This document shows positions 5,606 to 12,795 of a stretch of DNA of 14,551 bases, piece by piece. This stretch comes from JANNAV01 sp031384695. GTDB lineage: Bacteria; Pseudomonadota; Alphaproteobacteria; Rhodobacterales; Rhodobacteraceae. Numbering within the stretch: position 1 is the first letter of the stretch; each line of letters begins with the position of its first letter. Position numbers and translations under genes: made by a program. The notes under the pieces are model-generated. The model did no database searches, was not told where the DNA came from, and saw nothing but the letters and a program-made list of their open reading frames with translations. The stretch is taken from contig JANNAV010000274.1 in the NCBI GenBank assembly GCA_031384695.1, positions 1-14,551 on the forward strand, written 5' to 3'.

Positions 5606-6327
5606 GTGAATCCTTCCTCGGCCATCAGGCGGTTGGAGGCGGTTTCCACCTCGGCCTCAAGCCGCGCCATGAAGACATCATTGGCAAGGCCGGGCGGGAT
5701 GGCGGGCAGAAATTCGACCACGCAGGTGCCGGGTTTGCGGTAGATGCCATGACGCGGCCAGAACAGGCCTACGTTGGTGGCGACGGGGATGCAGGGTTGG
5801 GCCAACTGGCCGTAAAGGGCGGCGGTGCCTTTCTTGTAGGGCAGATGCGCGCCGGGTGCGGTGCGGGTGCCTTGCGGGTAGATGATGATCTGGCCGGGGC
5901 TGGCGCCGCCTGCACTGACATTCGCCAGCATCTTGGTGATAGCGGCCCCCCGCTTGCCCCGATCCACCGGCACGAAACCGGCGCGCAGCCCGTGCCAGCC
6001 CGCGACAGGAATATAGGAAAGTTGCTTTTTCATGATGAAGCGTGGGGCGGCCAGCACGGAAACCAGCACCACGGAATCCAGCATCGACTGGTGTTTGGAG
6101 GCGATCAGCACGCCGCCTTGCGGCACCTGCCCGCGCACTTCGGTGTGCAGGCCCACGATCACCCGCGCGCTGTAGCGCACCCAGCGGCCATACAGCTTTA
6201 TCCAGCGCAGCGAGGCGCTGCGGTCAAGCAGGGCGATGGGCGTGTAGACCAGCATGATCAGGATGATCGCCACATACATCTGGATCACGAAGATCAGCGA
6301 CAGCAGCCATTGCAGGGCATAGCGCAT
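5602..6327 (-). CDS. plsC: 1-acyl-sn-glycerol-3-phosphate acyltransferase
   Basis: This 241-aa inner-membrane enzyme acylates lysophosphatidate to phosphatidate, the precursor of all phospholipids. A hydrophobic N-terminal segment (residues 8-34) anchors it. The PlsC motifs are in order: catalytic HX4D as His79 and Asp84 in KHQSMLD; motif II FVPVDRGKRG (118-127) for glycerol-phosphate binding; and motif III YPQGTR (150-155), where Gln replaces the more usual Glu of EGTR, a variant I recall in related Rhodobacteraceae enzymes. The start ATG shares one base with the ftsX stop (TGATG), and the stop overlaps the TfoX-domain gene. Its position directly after ftsEX couples membrane lipid supply to the division operon. 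Confidence 0.93.
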   Translation of the reverse strand: MRYALQWLLSLIFVIQMYVAIILIMLVYTPIALLDRSASLRWIKLYGRWVRYSARVIVGLHTEVRGQVPQGGVLIASKHQSMLDSVVLVSVLAAPRFIMKKQLSYIPVAGWHGLRAGFVPVDRGKRGAAITKMLANVSAGGASPGQIIIYPQGTRTAPGAHLPYKKGTAALYGQLAQPCIPVATNVGLFWPRHGIYRKPGTCVVEFLPAIPPGLANDVFMARLEAEVETASNRLMAEEGFT

Positions 6328-7220
6328 CAGGTCAGCTCTTTCAGTTTGCGGAAGGCGGCGGTGCGGGTGGCTATGAACGCGACCAGACCGGCGAGGGGCG
6401 GCAGGGTGAGGGGCAGCAGCCAGCCGGTGCCCTGAAAGCCAAGGCCGGTCAGAAAGCCGCCTGCCGCCTCGGCCCCCGGCAGCAGGGCCACGGCAATCAT
6501 GCCCAGCACGGTGCCTGCGGTGGCCCCCGCAGTGGCGCGCAGGGTAAAGCGGCGCACGAAGGCGCGGGCGATATAGCTGTCGCGCGCGCCGACCAGCCGC
6601 AGCACCTCGATCACCTGCGCGTTGGCGGCGAGGGATGACATCGCGGCAAGGGTGATCATCGCGGCCATGGTGGCGGTGATCAGGCCAATGGCAAGAAAGC
6701 CCAGCAGGCGCAGGCGGGCGGCGGCGACGGCCAGCGGGCGGCGCCAGCGGGTGTGATCATCCAGCACAGCCCCCGGCGCCTCGGCCGCGAGGCGGGCGCG
6801 CAGGCCGGTGGCGTCATAGCCTTCGGGCGCCTCGGCAAGCTCGATCAGGCGCGGCAGCGGCAGGGCATCCAGCGGTAGATCGGGGCCGAACCACGGCTCC
6901 AAGAGCGCGCGCTGTTCGTCATCGGTCAGCGCGCGGGCCGAGGCGATTCCGGGCGTGGTGGTCAGGGTTTCCAGCACGGCGGCGGTTTGCAACGCCATCT
7001 GATCCGGCGGGGCGGAAAGGCGCACGGTGGCGGTGCGTTCCAGCGCGTCCGACCAGCGCTGTGCCAGCCGCCCCGAGGCCAGCGACAGCGCCAGCGCGAA
7101 CACCGCAAGGAACGCCATGGCGGCGGCGGTAAAGCCGGTCAGTTGGGCGGCAATCCCCGACGGCGGCACCACGCGGTCGGCCTGACGATCGGTTGCCAGC
7201 AACAAAAGCGGGTTGATCAC
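6327..7220 (-). CDS. ftsX: Cell division protein FtsX
   Basis: This 297-aa permease-like protein forms the FtsEX complex, which at the division site relays cytoplasmic ATP hydrolysis to activate peptidoglycan hydrolases. The topology is classic: TM1 at about 28-49, a periplasmic loop of some 120 residues (50-170), then TM2 (172-194), TM3 (228-248) and TM4 (266-285). The segment VIEVLRLVGARDSYIARAF (203-221) after TM2 is the conserved FtsX/MacB-type coupling region that contacts FtsE. Translation starts at GTG 7218-7220, overlapping the ftsE stop by 4 bp (GTGA). The N-terminal cytoplasmic part is short, as in other alphaproteobacteria. Confidence 0.93.
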   Translation of the reverse strand: MINPLLLLATDRQADRVVPPSGIAAQLTGFTAAAMAFLAVFALALSLASGRLAQRWSDALERTATVRLSAPPDQMALQTAAVLETLTTTPGIASARALTDDEQRALLEPWFGPDLPLDALPLPRLIELAEAPEGYDATGLRARLAAEAPGAVLDDHTRWRRPLAVAAARLRLLGFLAIGLITATMAAMITLAAMSSLAANAQVIEVLRLVGARDSYIARAFVRRFTLRATAGATAGTVLGMIAVALLPGAEAAGGFLTGLGFQGTGWLLPLTLPPLAGLVAFIATRTAAFRKLKELT

Positions 7221-7888
7221 AGGTCTGCCCCCGCCAGTTGAATCCGGTGTTTCGATATCCGCAACACGCGCGCCGCCAGTTGCGATTTGGCCTGCCGGAT
7301 CAGGTTCAGATCATGGGTGGCGATCAGGATGGTCTTGCCCATCTTGTTCAACTCCACCAGCAAGGTCAGCAGCCGCAACGACATTTCCCAATCGTGGTTG
7401 CCGGTGGGCTCGTCCGCCTGTATCACATCGGGGCCCATGATCAGGGCGCGGGCCTGGGCCGCGCGCTGACGCTCGCCGCCCGAGAGCGATGGCGGCAGGG
7501 CATCGGCCAGCCTATCAAGCCCGACCCAGGTGAGCAGATCGGCCAGATCGCGGGTTTCGCCCGCGCGCCCCGCCACCGCAAGCGGCAGCGCCACGTTGGC
7601 CGCCAGCGGCAGATGATCGAGAAACCGGCAGTCCTGATGCACCACGCCGATGCGCCTGCGGGCAAGGGCCACATCGTCGCGCGCCAGACTGCGCACCTCG
7701 CGGTCAAACAGGGTGATCCGCCCCGAGGTGGGCAGCAGTTGCGCGTAGCACAGTTTCAGAAAGGTGGATTTGCCCGCCCCTGACGGCCCGGTGAGGAAGT
7801 GGAACGAGCCGGGGGCCAGCCGCAGCGAGATATCGGACAGCAATTCGCCCCCGCCGTAGCTGTATGCGACGTTTTCGAATGCGATCAC
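7217..7888 (-). CDS. ftsE: Cell division ATP-binding protein FtsE
   Basis: This 223-aa ABC ATPase partners FtsX. Visible elements are Walker A GPSGAGKST (34-42), Q-loop Gln85 in VVHQDCRFLDH, signature LSGGERQR (135-142), Walker B with catalytic Glu160 in QADEPTGNHD, and the switch His192 in ATHD. All catalytic residues are present. The D-loop reads GNHDWE where many FtsE proteins have GNLD, a conservative local oddity. Translation starts at GTG 7886-7888, with AAGGA about nine bases upstream; no ATG gives the family N-terminus MIAFENVAYSYGG. It leads a five-gene operon (ftsE, ftsX, plsC, TfoX_N, PPOX) in which every junction overlaps by 1-4 bp. It diverges from the zinc-ribbon gene. Confidence 0.95.
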   Translation of the reverse strand: MIAFENVAYSYGGGELLSDISLRLAPGSFHFLTGPSGAGKSTFLKLCYAQLLPTSGRITLFDREVRSLARDDVALARRRIGVVHQDCRFLDHLPLAANVALPLAVAGRAGETRDLADLLTWVGLDRLADALPPSLSGGERQRAAQARALIMGPDVIQADEPTGNHDWEMSLRLLTLLVELNKMGKTILIATHDLNLIRQAKSQLAARVLRISKHRIQLAGADL

Positions 7889-8012
7889 CGGGCGGTATCC
7901 TTTGAGGGTGGGCTTTTGAGGGCAGGCTGTTGAAGCTGGGCCTTTGCCGTTGCAGCATTGCCGATGCGGGCGCGGGATTCAATCGGTTGGCTGCAAGAAT
8001 GGCGACAAAGGC

Positions 8013-8041
8013 TTGGAGAACCCCGGCATCGTTGCTACAAC
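8013..8041 (+). promoter_or_regulatory. Possible promoter of the zinc-ribbon gene
   Basis: TTGGAG (8013-8018) and TACAAC (8036-8041) are separated by 17 bp, a fair sigma-70 match. They lie in the 195-bp divergent region between ftsE and the zinc-ribbon gene and predict a leader of about 35 nt. Inverted arms GCTAC (8034-8038) and GTAGC (8051-8055), with outer arms CATCGT (8028-8033) and ACGATG (8067-8072), overlap the -10 and leader. I could not identify a clear promoter for ftsE on the other strand. Confidence 0.3.
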
Positions 8042-8083
8042 GTTAACGGAGTAGCTGTTGCAAGCGACGATGGATGGTTGGTG

Positions 8084-8821
8084 ATGCGTCTGATCTGCCC
8101 GAATTGTGATGCCGAATACGAGGTGGACGGCTCGGTTATCCCCGATACCGGGCGGGATGTGCAATGCTCGAACTGTGGCCATGCGTGGTTTCAGATGTCG
8201 CCTGCGGTGGAGGCCGAAATTGCCGCCGAAGAGGCGCTGTTTGATGCGCCCCCTGCCGAGGCGGCACCCGAGTTGGCGCCGGTGGGGCGGTCTTTGGATG
8301 AAACCGTGCTGGCGGTGCTGCGCGAAGAGGCCGAACGCGAGGTGAGCGCGCGGCAATCCGAAGGCATCGAGACGCAGGTTGAAATGGGGTTGCAGGCGGG
8401 GTCGGCTGCGGAAGAGGCAACCGCCGCACGGATTGCCCGGCTGAAGGGCCTCGATGTGGCGCGGGGGGCGGGCAAGCCGCAGACCCGGCGCGAGATGCTG
8501 CCCGAAATCGACGCGATCAATTCGACCTTGCGCGCAAGTTCGGAGTCGCGCGGCGGTGCGGCGGCGGCGGTGAGTGCGACGATGGCCATGCCACGCACAA
8601 GGCAGGCGGGGTTTCGCAACGGGTTCGTGCTGATCGTGATGGTGGCGGCGATCGGGATGGCGGCCTATGTGCTGGCGCCGAGGATTGCGGCCCAGATGCC
8701 TGCGACGGCCGGGGCGATGCAGGCCTATGTGGCGGCGGTGGACGCGGGGCGGGTCGGCCTTGACGGGGTGATGCGGTCGGTGATCGGCTTTTTGCGCGGC
8801 CTTGCGGGTGGCAGTGCCTGA
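8084..8821 (+). CDS. Zinc-ribbon, single-pass membrane protein
   Basis: This 245-aa protein begins with an MJ0042-type zinc ribbon, MRLICPNC then VQCSNCGHAWF, giving the four ligands Cys5, Cys8, Cys28 and Cys31. An acidic, Ala/Glu-rich linker (45-130) and a segment with REMLPEIDAINSTLR (136-150) follow. There is one transmembrane helix at about 180-198 and a short C-terminal region. The likely topology is a cytoplasmic ribbon anchored at the inner membrane. This gene is regularly found divergent from ftsE in Rhodobacterales as I recall it; its function is unknown. ATG 8084 is chosen because the ribbon starts there in homologues. The frame is open further upstream, and GTG 8081 is an alternative that adds one residue. 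The ribosome-binding site is weak. Confidence 0.88.
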   Translation: MRLICPNCDAEYEVDGSVIPDTGRDVQCSNCGHAWFQMSPAVEAEIAAEEALFDAPPAEAAPELAPVGRSLDETVLAVLREEAEREVSARQSEGIETQVEMGLQAGSAAEEATAARIARLKGLDVARGAGKPQTRREMLPEIDAINSTLRASSESRGGAAAAVSATMAMPRTRQAGFRNGFVLIVMVAAIGMAAYVLAPRIAAQMPATAGAMQAYVAAVDAGRVGLDGVMRSVIGFLRGLAGGSA

Positions 8822-8911
8822 GGCGGGGGATGGCCCGCAATCCTGAGGGTTGGGCAAATCAGTCAAGAAACAGAAGGCGAAGAGAGCGTTTCCGTCAAGG
8901 CTTGTCCCGCC

Positions 8912-11377
8912 TCAAAACAAATCCAGCAGCCGCTTCAGGTAGTTGCGTTCGTTTTCCGGGCGCGATTGCTCGCCCGAGCGGCGGCGGATTTCGCGCAGCA
9001 GGTCTTCGGCGCGGCGGTAGACATCCTTGCCTTGCAACAGGTTGCGGTCGGAACCGATGCGGGCGTTCTCGCCGGTATCTCGGCCCAGAGGATCGCGGTT
9101 GCTGTTCGGATCATCGCGCCCGAAAGCCTCGCCCTCCTGCGCCTGACCCTGCCGCTGGTTCTCCTCGGCCAGCGCCTCGCCGAAATTGCGGATGCCGTCG
9201 CGCAGGGCCTCCATTGCTTCGGCCTGCCGGTCGAGCGCGCCGGGCAGATCGCCGTCGCGCAGCGCGCGTTCGGCGTCTTGCATGGCACGGCCGGCGCGGT
9301 CCAACTGCCGTTTGCCGTCTTCACCGGGCTTTGAGCCTTCGCCGGGCAGATCGCCGCTGTCGCCCAGCCGGTTCAGGTTGTCGCGCAATTCCTGCTGGCG
9401 CTGAGCCAGACTTTTCCCGTCCTCGCCGGGTTTCGGCTGGCCACCCTCGCCTTGCTGGCCGTCCTGCATGTCGCGGAAACTGTCGTCAGACAGGCCCTGC
9501 TGATCGCGCAAAGTCTCGCCCAGCTGCTGCATGGATTTCTGGCCTTTGCCCTTGCCCTTGCCCGCCCCCTCGCCTTGGGTGACCTGCATATTCTCCATGA
9601 ACTGGCGCAATTGCTGCATCAGTTCAGCGGCTTCGGCGGTTTTGCCCTCGTCCATCAGCTTTTGCAGCTTGTCGAGCATTTCCTGCATCTGGTCTTGCGA
9701 CATCTCGATGCCGGGCTGGTTTTCCGAGGATTGCTGATCGGGGTTGCGCTGTTGTTCTTCGGCCAGTTCCTCGGTGTAATTGTCGAAGGCGTCGCGCATT
9801 TCGTCCATCAGTTCCTGAATTTCTTCGGGCGAGGCACCGTTGCGGATGGCTTCGTCAAGGCGGTCTTGCGCACGGCGCAGACGCGCCTCGGCCGAGGCGA
9901 GATCGCCCTCTTCCACCAGCAAGGCAATCTGCCATAGCTCTTCGGACAACTCGTCGCGCAGGCCGGTGGGCAGGGCGGTGGAATTGCTGTCCAGCCGTTT
10001 CAGGGCCACTCGCAGCCGGAGGTAAGCACGTTCGTTGCGGATGAAGCCTTCGGGGCGGTTGGTGACGGCCTTGAGGATGCGGGTGGCCTCAATGGCATTG
10101 CTGCGGTTCCACATGAGATCGCGGCGCATCTCGATCAGGGCGGCAGCGAAAGGATCGAAAAACCGGCGGCCGGGCAGGGTCAGGTGCAGGGGTTCGCTTA
10201 CGCCGGTCTGGCCCGAGGCATCGGTGGCGGCGAAGGTCAGGGTGACGGGCAGGTTGGCGAAGATATGCTGCGAGAGATCGTCGATCAGGGTTTCGTTGAA
10301 CCCGGCGCGCGAACCCGTGACGGGCAGCGGCAGGTCGAGCACCACGGCGGGTGCGGGTTCGGGATCGGCTTTCAGGCCAAAGCGGCGGTCCACGGCGGCA
10401 AGATCAAGGGCGATGGTCACCTCGCCTTTGGTGATGCCGTAATCATCCTTGGCAGTGAAGGGCTGTTTGAAGCGGCCATCGGCCTCGCGCCCGATTTTGC
10501 CGGTGGCGGCGATGCTGGGGGGGGTGTCGGGGGTGGCGGTGATCTGCCATTTGCGGCCACCATCACCCTCAACGGCAAGGGTGCCGGACTGCGTCACCAC
10601 AAAATCCTGTTGCGGGGCAGAGGCCGGGGCGGGGGCGGTGGAGCCGGACACGGTTTCGGCCAGAATAAGCGCGCCGGGATCGCCGTAAAGCCGCAGTTGG
10701 ATGCGGGTGCCGGTGGGCAGGGTCAGCGCCCCGGCGGTCTGATCGTTCAGGTAGAGCGCGGGCTTGCCGGTATAGGCGGGCGGCTGGGCCCAGCCTTCCC
10801 ACGCAGGGCCGGTGGCCGCAACCGCCCCGCCCGGCGCCAGACCCTGCAACGAAGTGACCCGCCAGAGCGAGCCGAACAGCAGCGCCATGCACAGGGCTGT
10901 CAGCGCCACATAACGCAGCGCATAAGGGTCGCGGCTGGCAAGGCGCAGGTTGGGGGCCACCGCGCGGGCACCCGCCGCACGCGCGGCCATGCGGGCGCGG
11001 TGGGCGGCCCAGACGGCTTTGCTGGCCGGATCGGCAAGGCCAATGGCCTGGGTGTCGCGCAGGGCCGCGATGGGCTGGCCCGGCAGCGGCGCATCCAGCC
11101 TGTGCAGGGCCTCGTCACGGGTGGGGCGGCGAAAGCTGTGCCAGGCGTGATACAGCGCCCAGATCAACCCGAAGCCAATCGAGATGGTGGCAAACCACAG
11201 CGCCTCCAGCGTCAGGCGGTCTTGCAGGCCGAAAGACAGGGCGGCGAGGGCTGCGATGGCAAGCGACCACAGGGGCCAGAACGCACGCACCAGCCGCTCG
11301 GCCCAAAGCCCCAGAGCCGTCAGGCGCAGGGGCATTGCGATCTTTTGCAGCGTGGGGTCGGGTTGCGGTGGTTTCAT
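8912..11377 (-). CDS. TIGR02302/DUF4175 family membrane protein
   Basis: This 821-aa protein is of a family conserved in alphaproteobacteria next to lysA, with unknown function. N-terminal TM helices lie at about 34-50 and 60-77, and a third at about 153-172. A large, probably periplasmic beta-rich region of Ig-like character follows, including WAQPPAYTGKPALYL and an AKDDYGI segment. After about residue 533 the protein becomes a Gln/Glu/Asp/Gly-rich, low-complexity stretch of nearly 250 residues with predicted coiled or disordered parts, and KPGEDGK occurs twice. The end, NYLKRLLDLF, is a conserved C-terminus. The ATG at 11375-11377 is preferred because the upstream extension overlaps the lysA 3' end; it leaves a 25-bp gap to lysA and has AGAGG just upstream. 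It is co-transcribed with lysA and convergent with the zinc-ribbon gene. Confidence 0.9.
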   Translation of the reverse strand: MKPPQPDPTLQKIAMPLRLTALGLWAERLVRAFWPLWSLAIAALAALSFGLQDRLTLEALWFATISIGFGLIWALYHAWHSFRRPTRDEALHRLDAPLPGQPIAALRDTQAIGLADPASKAVWAAHRARMAARAAGARAVAPNLRLASRDPYALRYVALTALCMALLFGSLWRVTSLQGLAPGGAVAATGPAWEGWAQPPAYTGKPALYLNDQTAGALTLPTGTRIQLRLYGDPGALILAETVSGSTAPAPASAPQQDFVVTQSGTLAVEGDGGRKWQITATPDTPPSIAATGKIGREADGRFKQPFTAKDDYGITKGEVTIALDLAAVDRRFGLKADPEPAPAVVLDLPLPVTGSRAGFNETLIDDLSQHIFANLPVTLTFAATDASGQTGVSEPLHLTLPGRRFFDPFAAALIEMRRDLMWNRSNAIEATRILKAVTNRPEGFIRNERAYLRLRVALKRLDSNSTALPTGLRDELSEELWQIALLVEEGDLASAEARLRRAQDRLDEAIRNGASPEEIQELMDEMRDAFDNYTEELAEEQQRNPDQQSSENQPGIEMSQDQMQEMLDKLQKLMDEGKTAEAAELMQQLRQFMENMQVTQGEGAGKGKGKGQKSMQQLGETLRDQQGLSDDSFRDMQDGQQGEGGQPKPGEDGKSLAQRQQELRDNLNRLGDSGDLPGEGSKPGEDGKRQLDRAGRAMQDAERALRDGDLPGALDRQAEAMEALRDGIRNFGEALAEENQRQGQAQEGEAFGRDDPNSNRDPLGRDTGENARIGSDRNLLQGKDVYRRAEDLLREIRRRSGEQSRPENERNYLKRLLDLF

Positions 11378-11402
11378 GCCCTCTGCCAGATAGCGGCGGC
11401 GC

Positions 11403-12668
11403 TCATAGCCATGCTGGTAATGTATCGCGGGAAAGGATTTCGTCAAAGCTTGGTCGCGCGCGGATGACGGCGAATTGATCGCCATGCACCAGCACTTCGG
11501 GGATCAGGGGGCGGGTGTTGTATTCCGACGCCATCACCGCACCATATGCCCCCGCCGAGCGGAACGCCACCAGATCGCCCGCCACAAGCGGCGCAAGGGC
11601 GCGGGCCTTGGCAAAGGTATCGCCGGTCTCGCAGACCGGGCCCACCACGTCATAGGGGTGTGAGGCAACGCCGGGGGGGCTTTGGGTGATGGGCACGATA
11701 TCGTGGTAGGCCCCGTACATCGAGGGGCGCACCAGATCATTCATCGCCGCATCAAGGATCAGAAAGTCGCGGTCCTCGCCGGATTTCACATAGATCACAG
11801 CGGCCACCAGGATGCCGGAATTGCCGGAAATCAGGCGGCCCGGCTCTATCTCGATCTCGCAGCCGAGGTGGCCGACGGTGCGTTTGATCAGCGCGCCGTA
11901 ATCAACCGGCAGCGGCGGGGCTTGATTGGAGCGTTCGTAAGGGATGCCGAGGCCGCCGCCAAGATCAAGGCGGCTGATGGTGTGGCCCTCGCTGCGCAAC
12001 CGATGGGTCAGCTCGGCCACCTTCAGATAGGCCTGCTCGAAAGGTTCAAGATCCGTCAGTTGCGAGCCGATATGCACGTCGATGCCGACCACCTGCAGGC
12101 CGAGCAGGGTTGCTGCTTCGGCGTAAACTTCGGACGCGCGGGCGATTGGGATACCGAACTTGTTTTCCTTTTTGCCGGTGGCGATTTTCTCATGGGTTTT
12201 GGCATCGACATCGGGGTTGACGCGGATGGTGATGGGTGCGGTGGTGCCCATCGCGGTGGCCACCTCGGACAGAGCGCGCAGTTCGGGTTCGGATTCGACG
12301 TTGAACTGGCGCACGCCGTGGGTCAGGGCGAGGCGCATCTCGGCGCGGGTCTTGCCAACGCCCGAGAACACGATGCGGCTGCCGGGGACGCCTGCGGCGC
12401 GGGCGCGCAGATATTCCCCGGCGGAAACCACATCCATGCCCGCGCCGAGATCGCCGAGGGTTTTCAGCACGGCGACATTCGACAGCGATTTGATCGAAAA
12501 GCACACGAGATGCGGCAGGGGCGACAGCGCCTCGGTGAAAAGATGATAATGGCGGCTGAGGGTGGCAGTGGAATAGCAGTAAAACGGCGTGCCGACGGCG
12601 CGGGCGATCTCGGCCACCGGCACATCTTCGGCGTGCAGGGTGCTGTTTCGGTAGAGGAAATGGTCCAT
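11403..12668 (-). CDS. lysA: Diaminopimelate decarboxylase
   Basis: This 421-aa PLP enzyme catalyses the last step of lysine synthesis, meso-diaminopimelate to L-lysine plus CO2, in the cytosol. It is a fold-III (alanine-racemase-like) barrel. The PLP lysine is Lys60 in FSIKSLSN, where many homologues read AVKANSN. Other hallmarks are HIGSQ (199-203), GGGLG for PLP phosphate binding (237-241), EPGR (275-278), and CETGD (346-350), which supplies the catalytic Cys of the partner subunit. The length is normal and nothing is missing. The start ATG has AAGG six bases upstream. It precedes the DUF4175 gene by 25 bp. In many relatives argH and a small lipoprotein gene lie upstream; here they are absent and a low-GC gene stands in that place. 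Confidence 0.96.
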   Translation of the reverse strand: MDHFLYRNSTLHAEDVPVAEIARAVGTPFYCYSTATLSRHYHLFTEALSPLPHLVCFSIKSLSNVAVLKTLGDLGAGMDVVSAGEYLRARAAGVPGSRIVFSGVGKTRAEMRLALTHGVRQFNVESEPELRALSEVATAMGTTAPITIRVNPDVDAKTHEKIATGKKENKFGIPIARASEVYAEAATLLGLQVVGIDVHIGSQLTDLEPFEQAYLKVAELTHRLRSEGHTISRLDLGGGLGIPYERSNQAPPLPVDYGALIKRTVGHLGCEIEIEPGRLISGNSGILVAAVIYVKSGEDRDFLILDAAMNDLVRPSMYGAYHDIVPITQSPPGVASHPYDVVGPVCETGDTFAKARALAPLVAGDLVAFRSAGAYGAVMASEYNTRPLIPEVLVHGDQFAVIRARPSFDEILSRDTLPAWL

Positions 12669-12695
12669 GCCCTGCCTTGCCGTTGGGTAGGCTGA

Positions 12696-12723
12696 TGTTT
12701 AGCACATCGGCGCAGGCCTGCAA
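12696..12723 (-). promoter_or_regulatory. Possible lysA promoter
   Basis: On the minus strand TTGCAG (12723-12718) and TAAACA (12701-12696) are 16 bp apart and would give a leader of about 20 nt before the lysA ATG. The -10 is weak. An own promoter is plausible because the upstream gene is of different origin. This is inference from pattern only. Confidence 0.3.
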
Positions 12724-12743
12724 CCATGGCTTGCGTCGGGCCG

Positions 12744-12769
12744 CCGGACCGGTCTTTCAACCGCTCCGG
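12744..12769. other. Imperfect hairpin between the effector-like gene and lysA
   Basis: The outer arms CCGGA (12744-12748) and TCCGG (12765-12769) and inner arms CGGT (12750-12753) and ACCG (12760-12763) pair around a six-base loop, with a single 1x1 mismatch. No T-run follows on either strand, so it is not a standard intrinsic terminator. It lies 27 bp past the stop of the low-GC gene and could end its transcript in a Rho-dependent way or be part of the junction of the insertion. Confidence 0.4.
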
Positions 12770-12774
12770 TCAAG
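12762..12774 (-). repeat. Left copy of a 13-bp inverted repeat flanking the low-GC gene
   Basis: On the minus strand this reads CTTGACCGGAGCG. The plus strand at 14248-14260 reads CTTGACCGGAACG, 12 of 13 identical in inverted orientation. The two copies bracket the low-GC gene about 1.5 kb apart. This copy overlaps the imperfect hairpin at 12744-12769. It could be a relic of terminal repeats or a coincidence. Confidence 0.4.
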
Positions 12775-12795
12775 CGTTTCCCGGGCTGATGCTCA

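Noticed and set aside
10184..11467. Long open frame (about 427 codons) on the plus strand opposite the DUF4175 gene
   Set aside because: It is a high-GC shadow frame with Gly/Ala/Arg-rich low-quality sequence, no recognisable domain, and is fully covered by the convincing minus-strand gene.
11682..12695. Long open frame (about 337 codons) opposite lysA
   Set aside because: It is antisense to a complete, motif-bearing LysA; composition is typical of a shadow frame.
12669..12795. Small immunity or lipoprotein gene between the effector-like gene and lysA
   Set aside because: The 127-bp gap holds no frame with a plausible start, ribosome-binding site and protein-like composition; short frames there run into lysA in the wrong frame.
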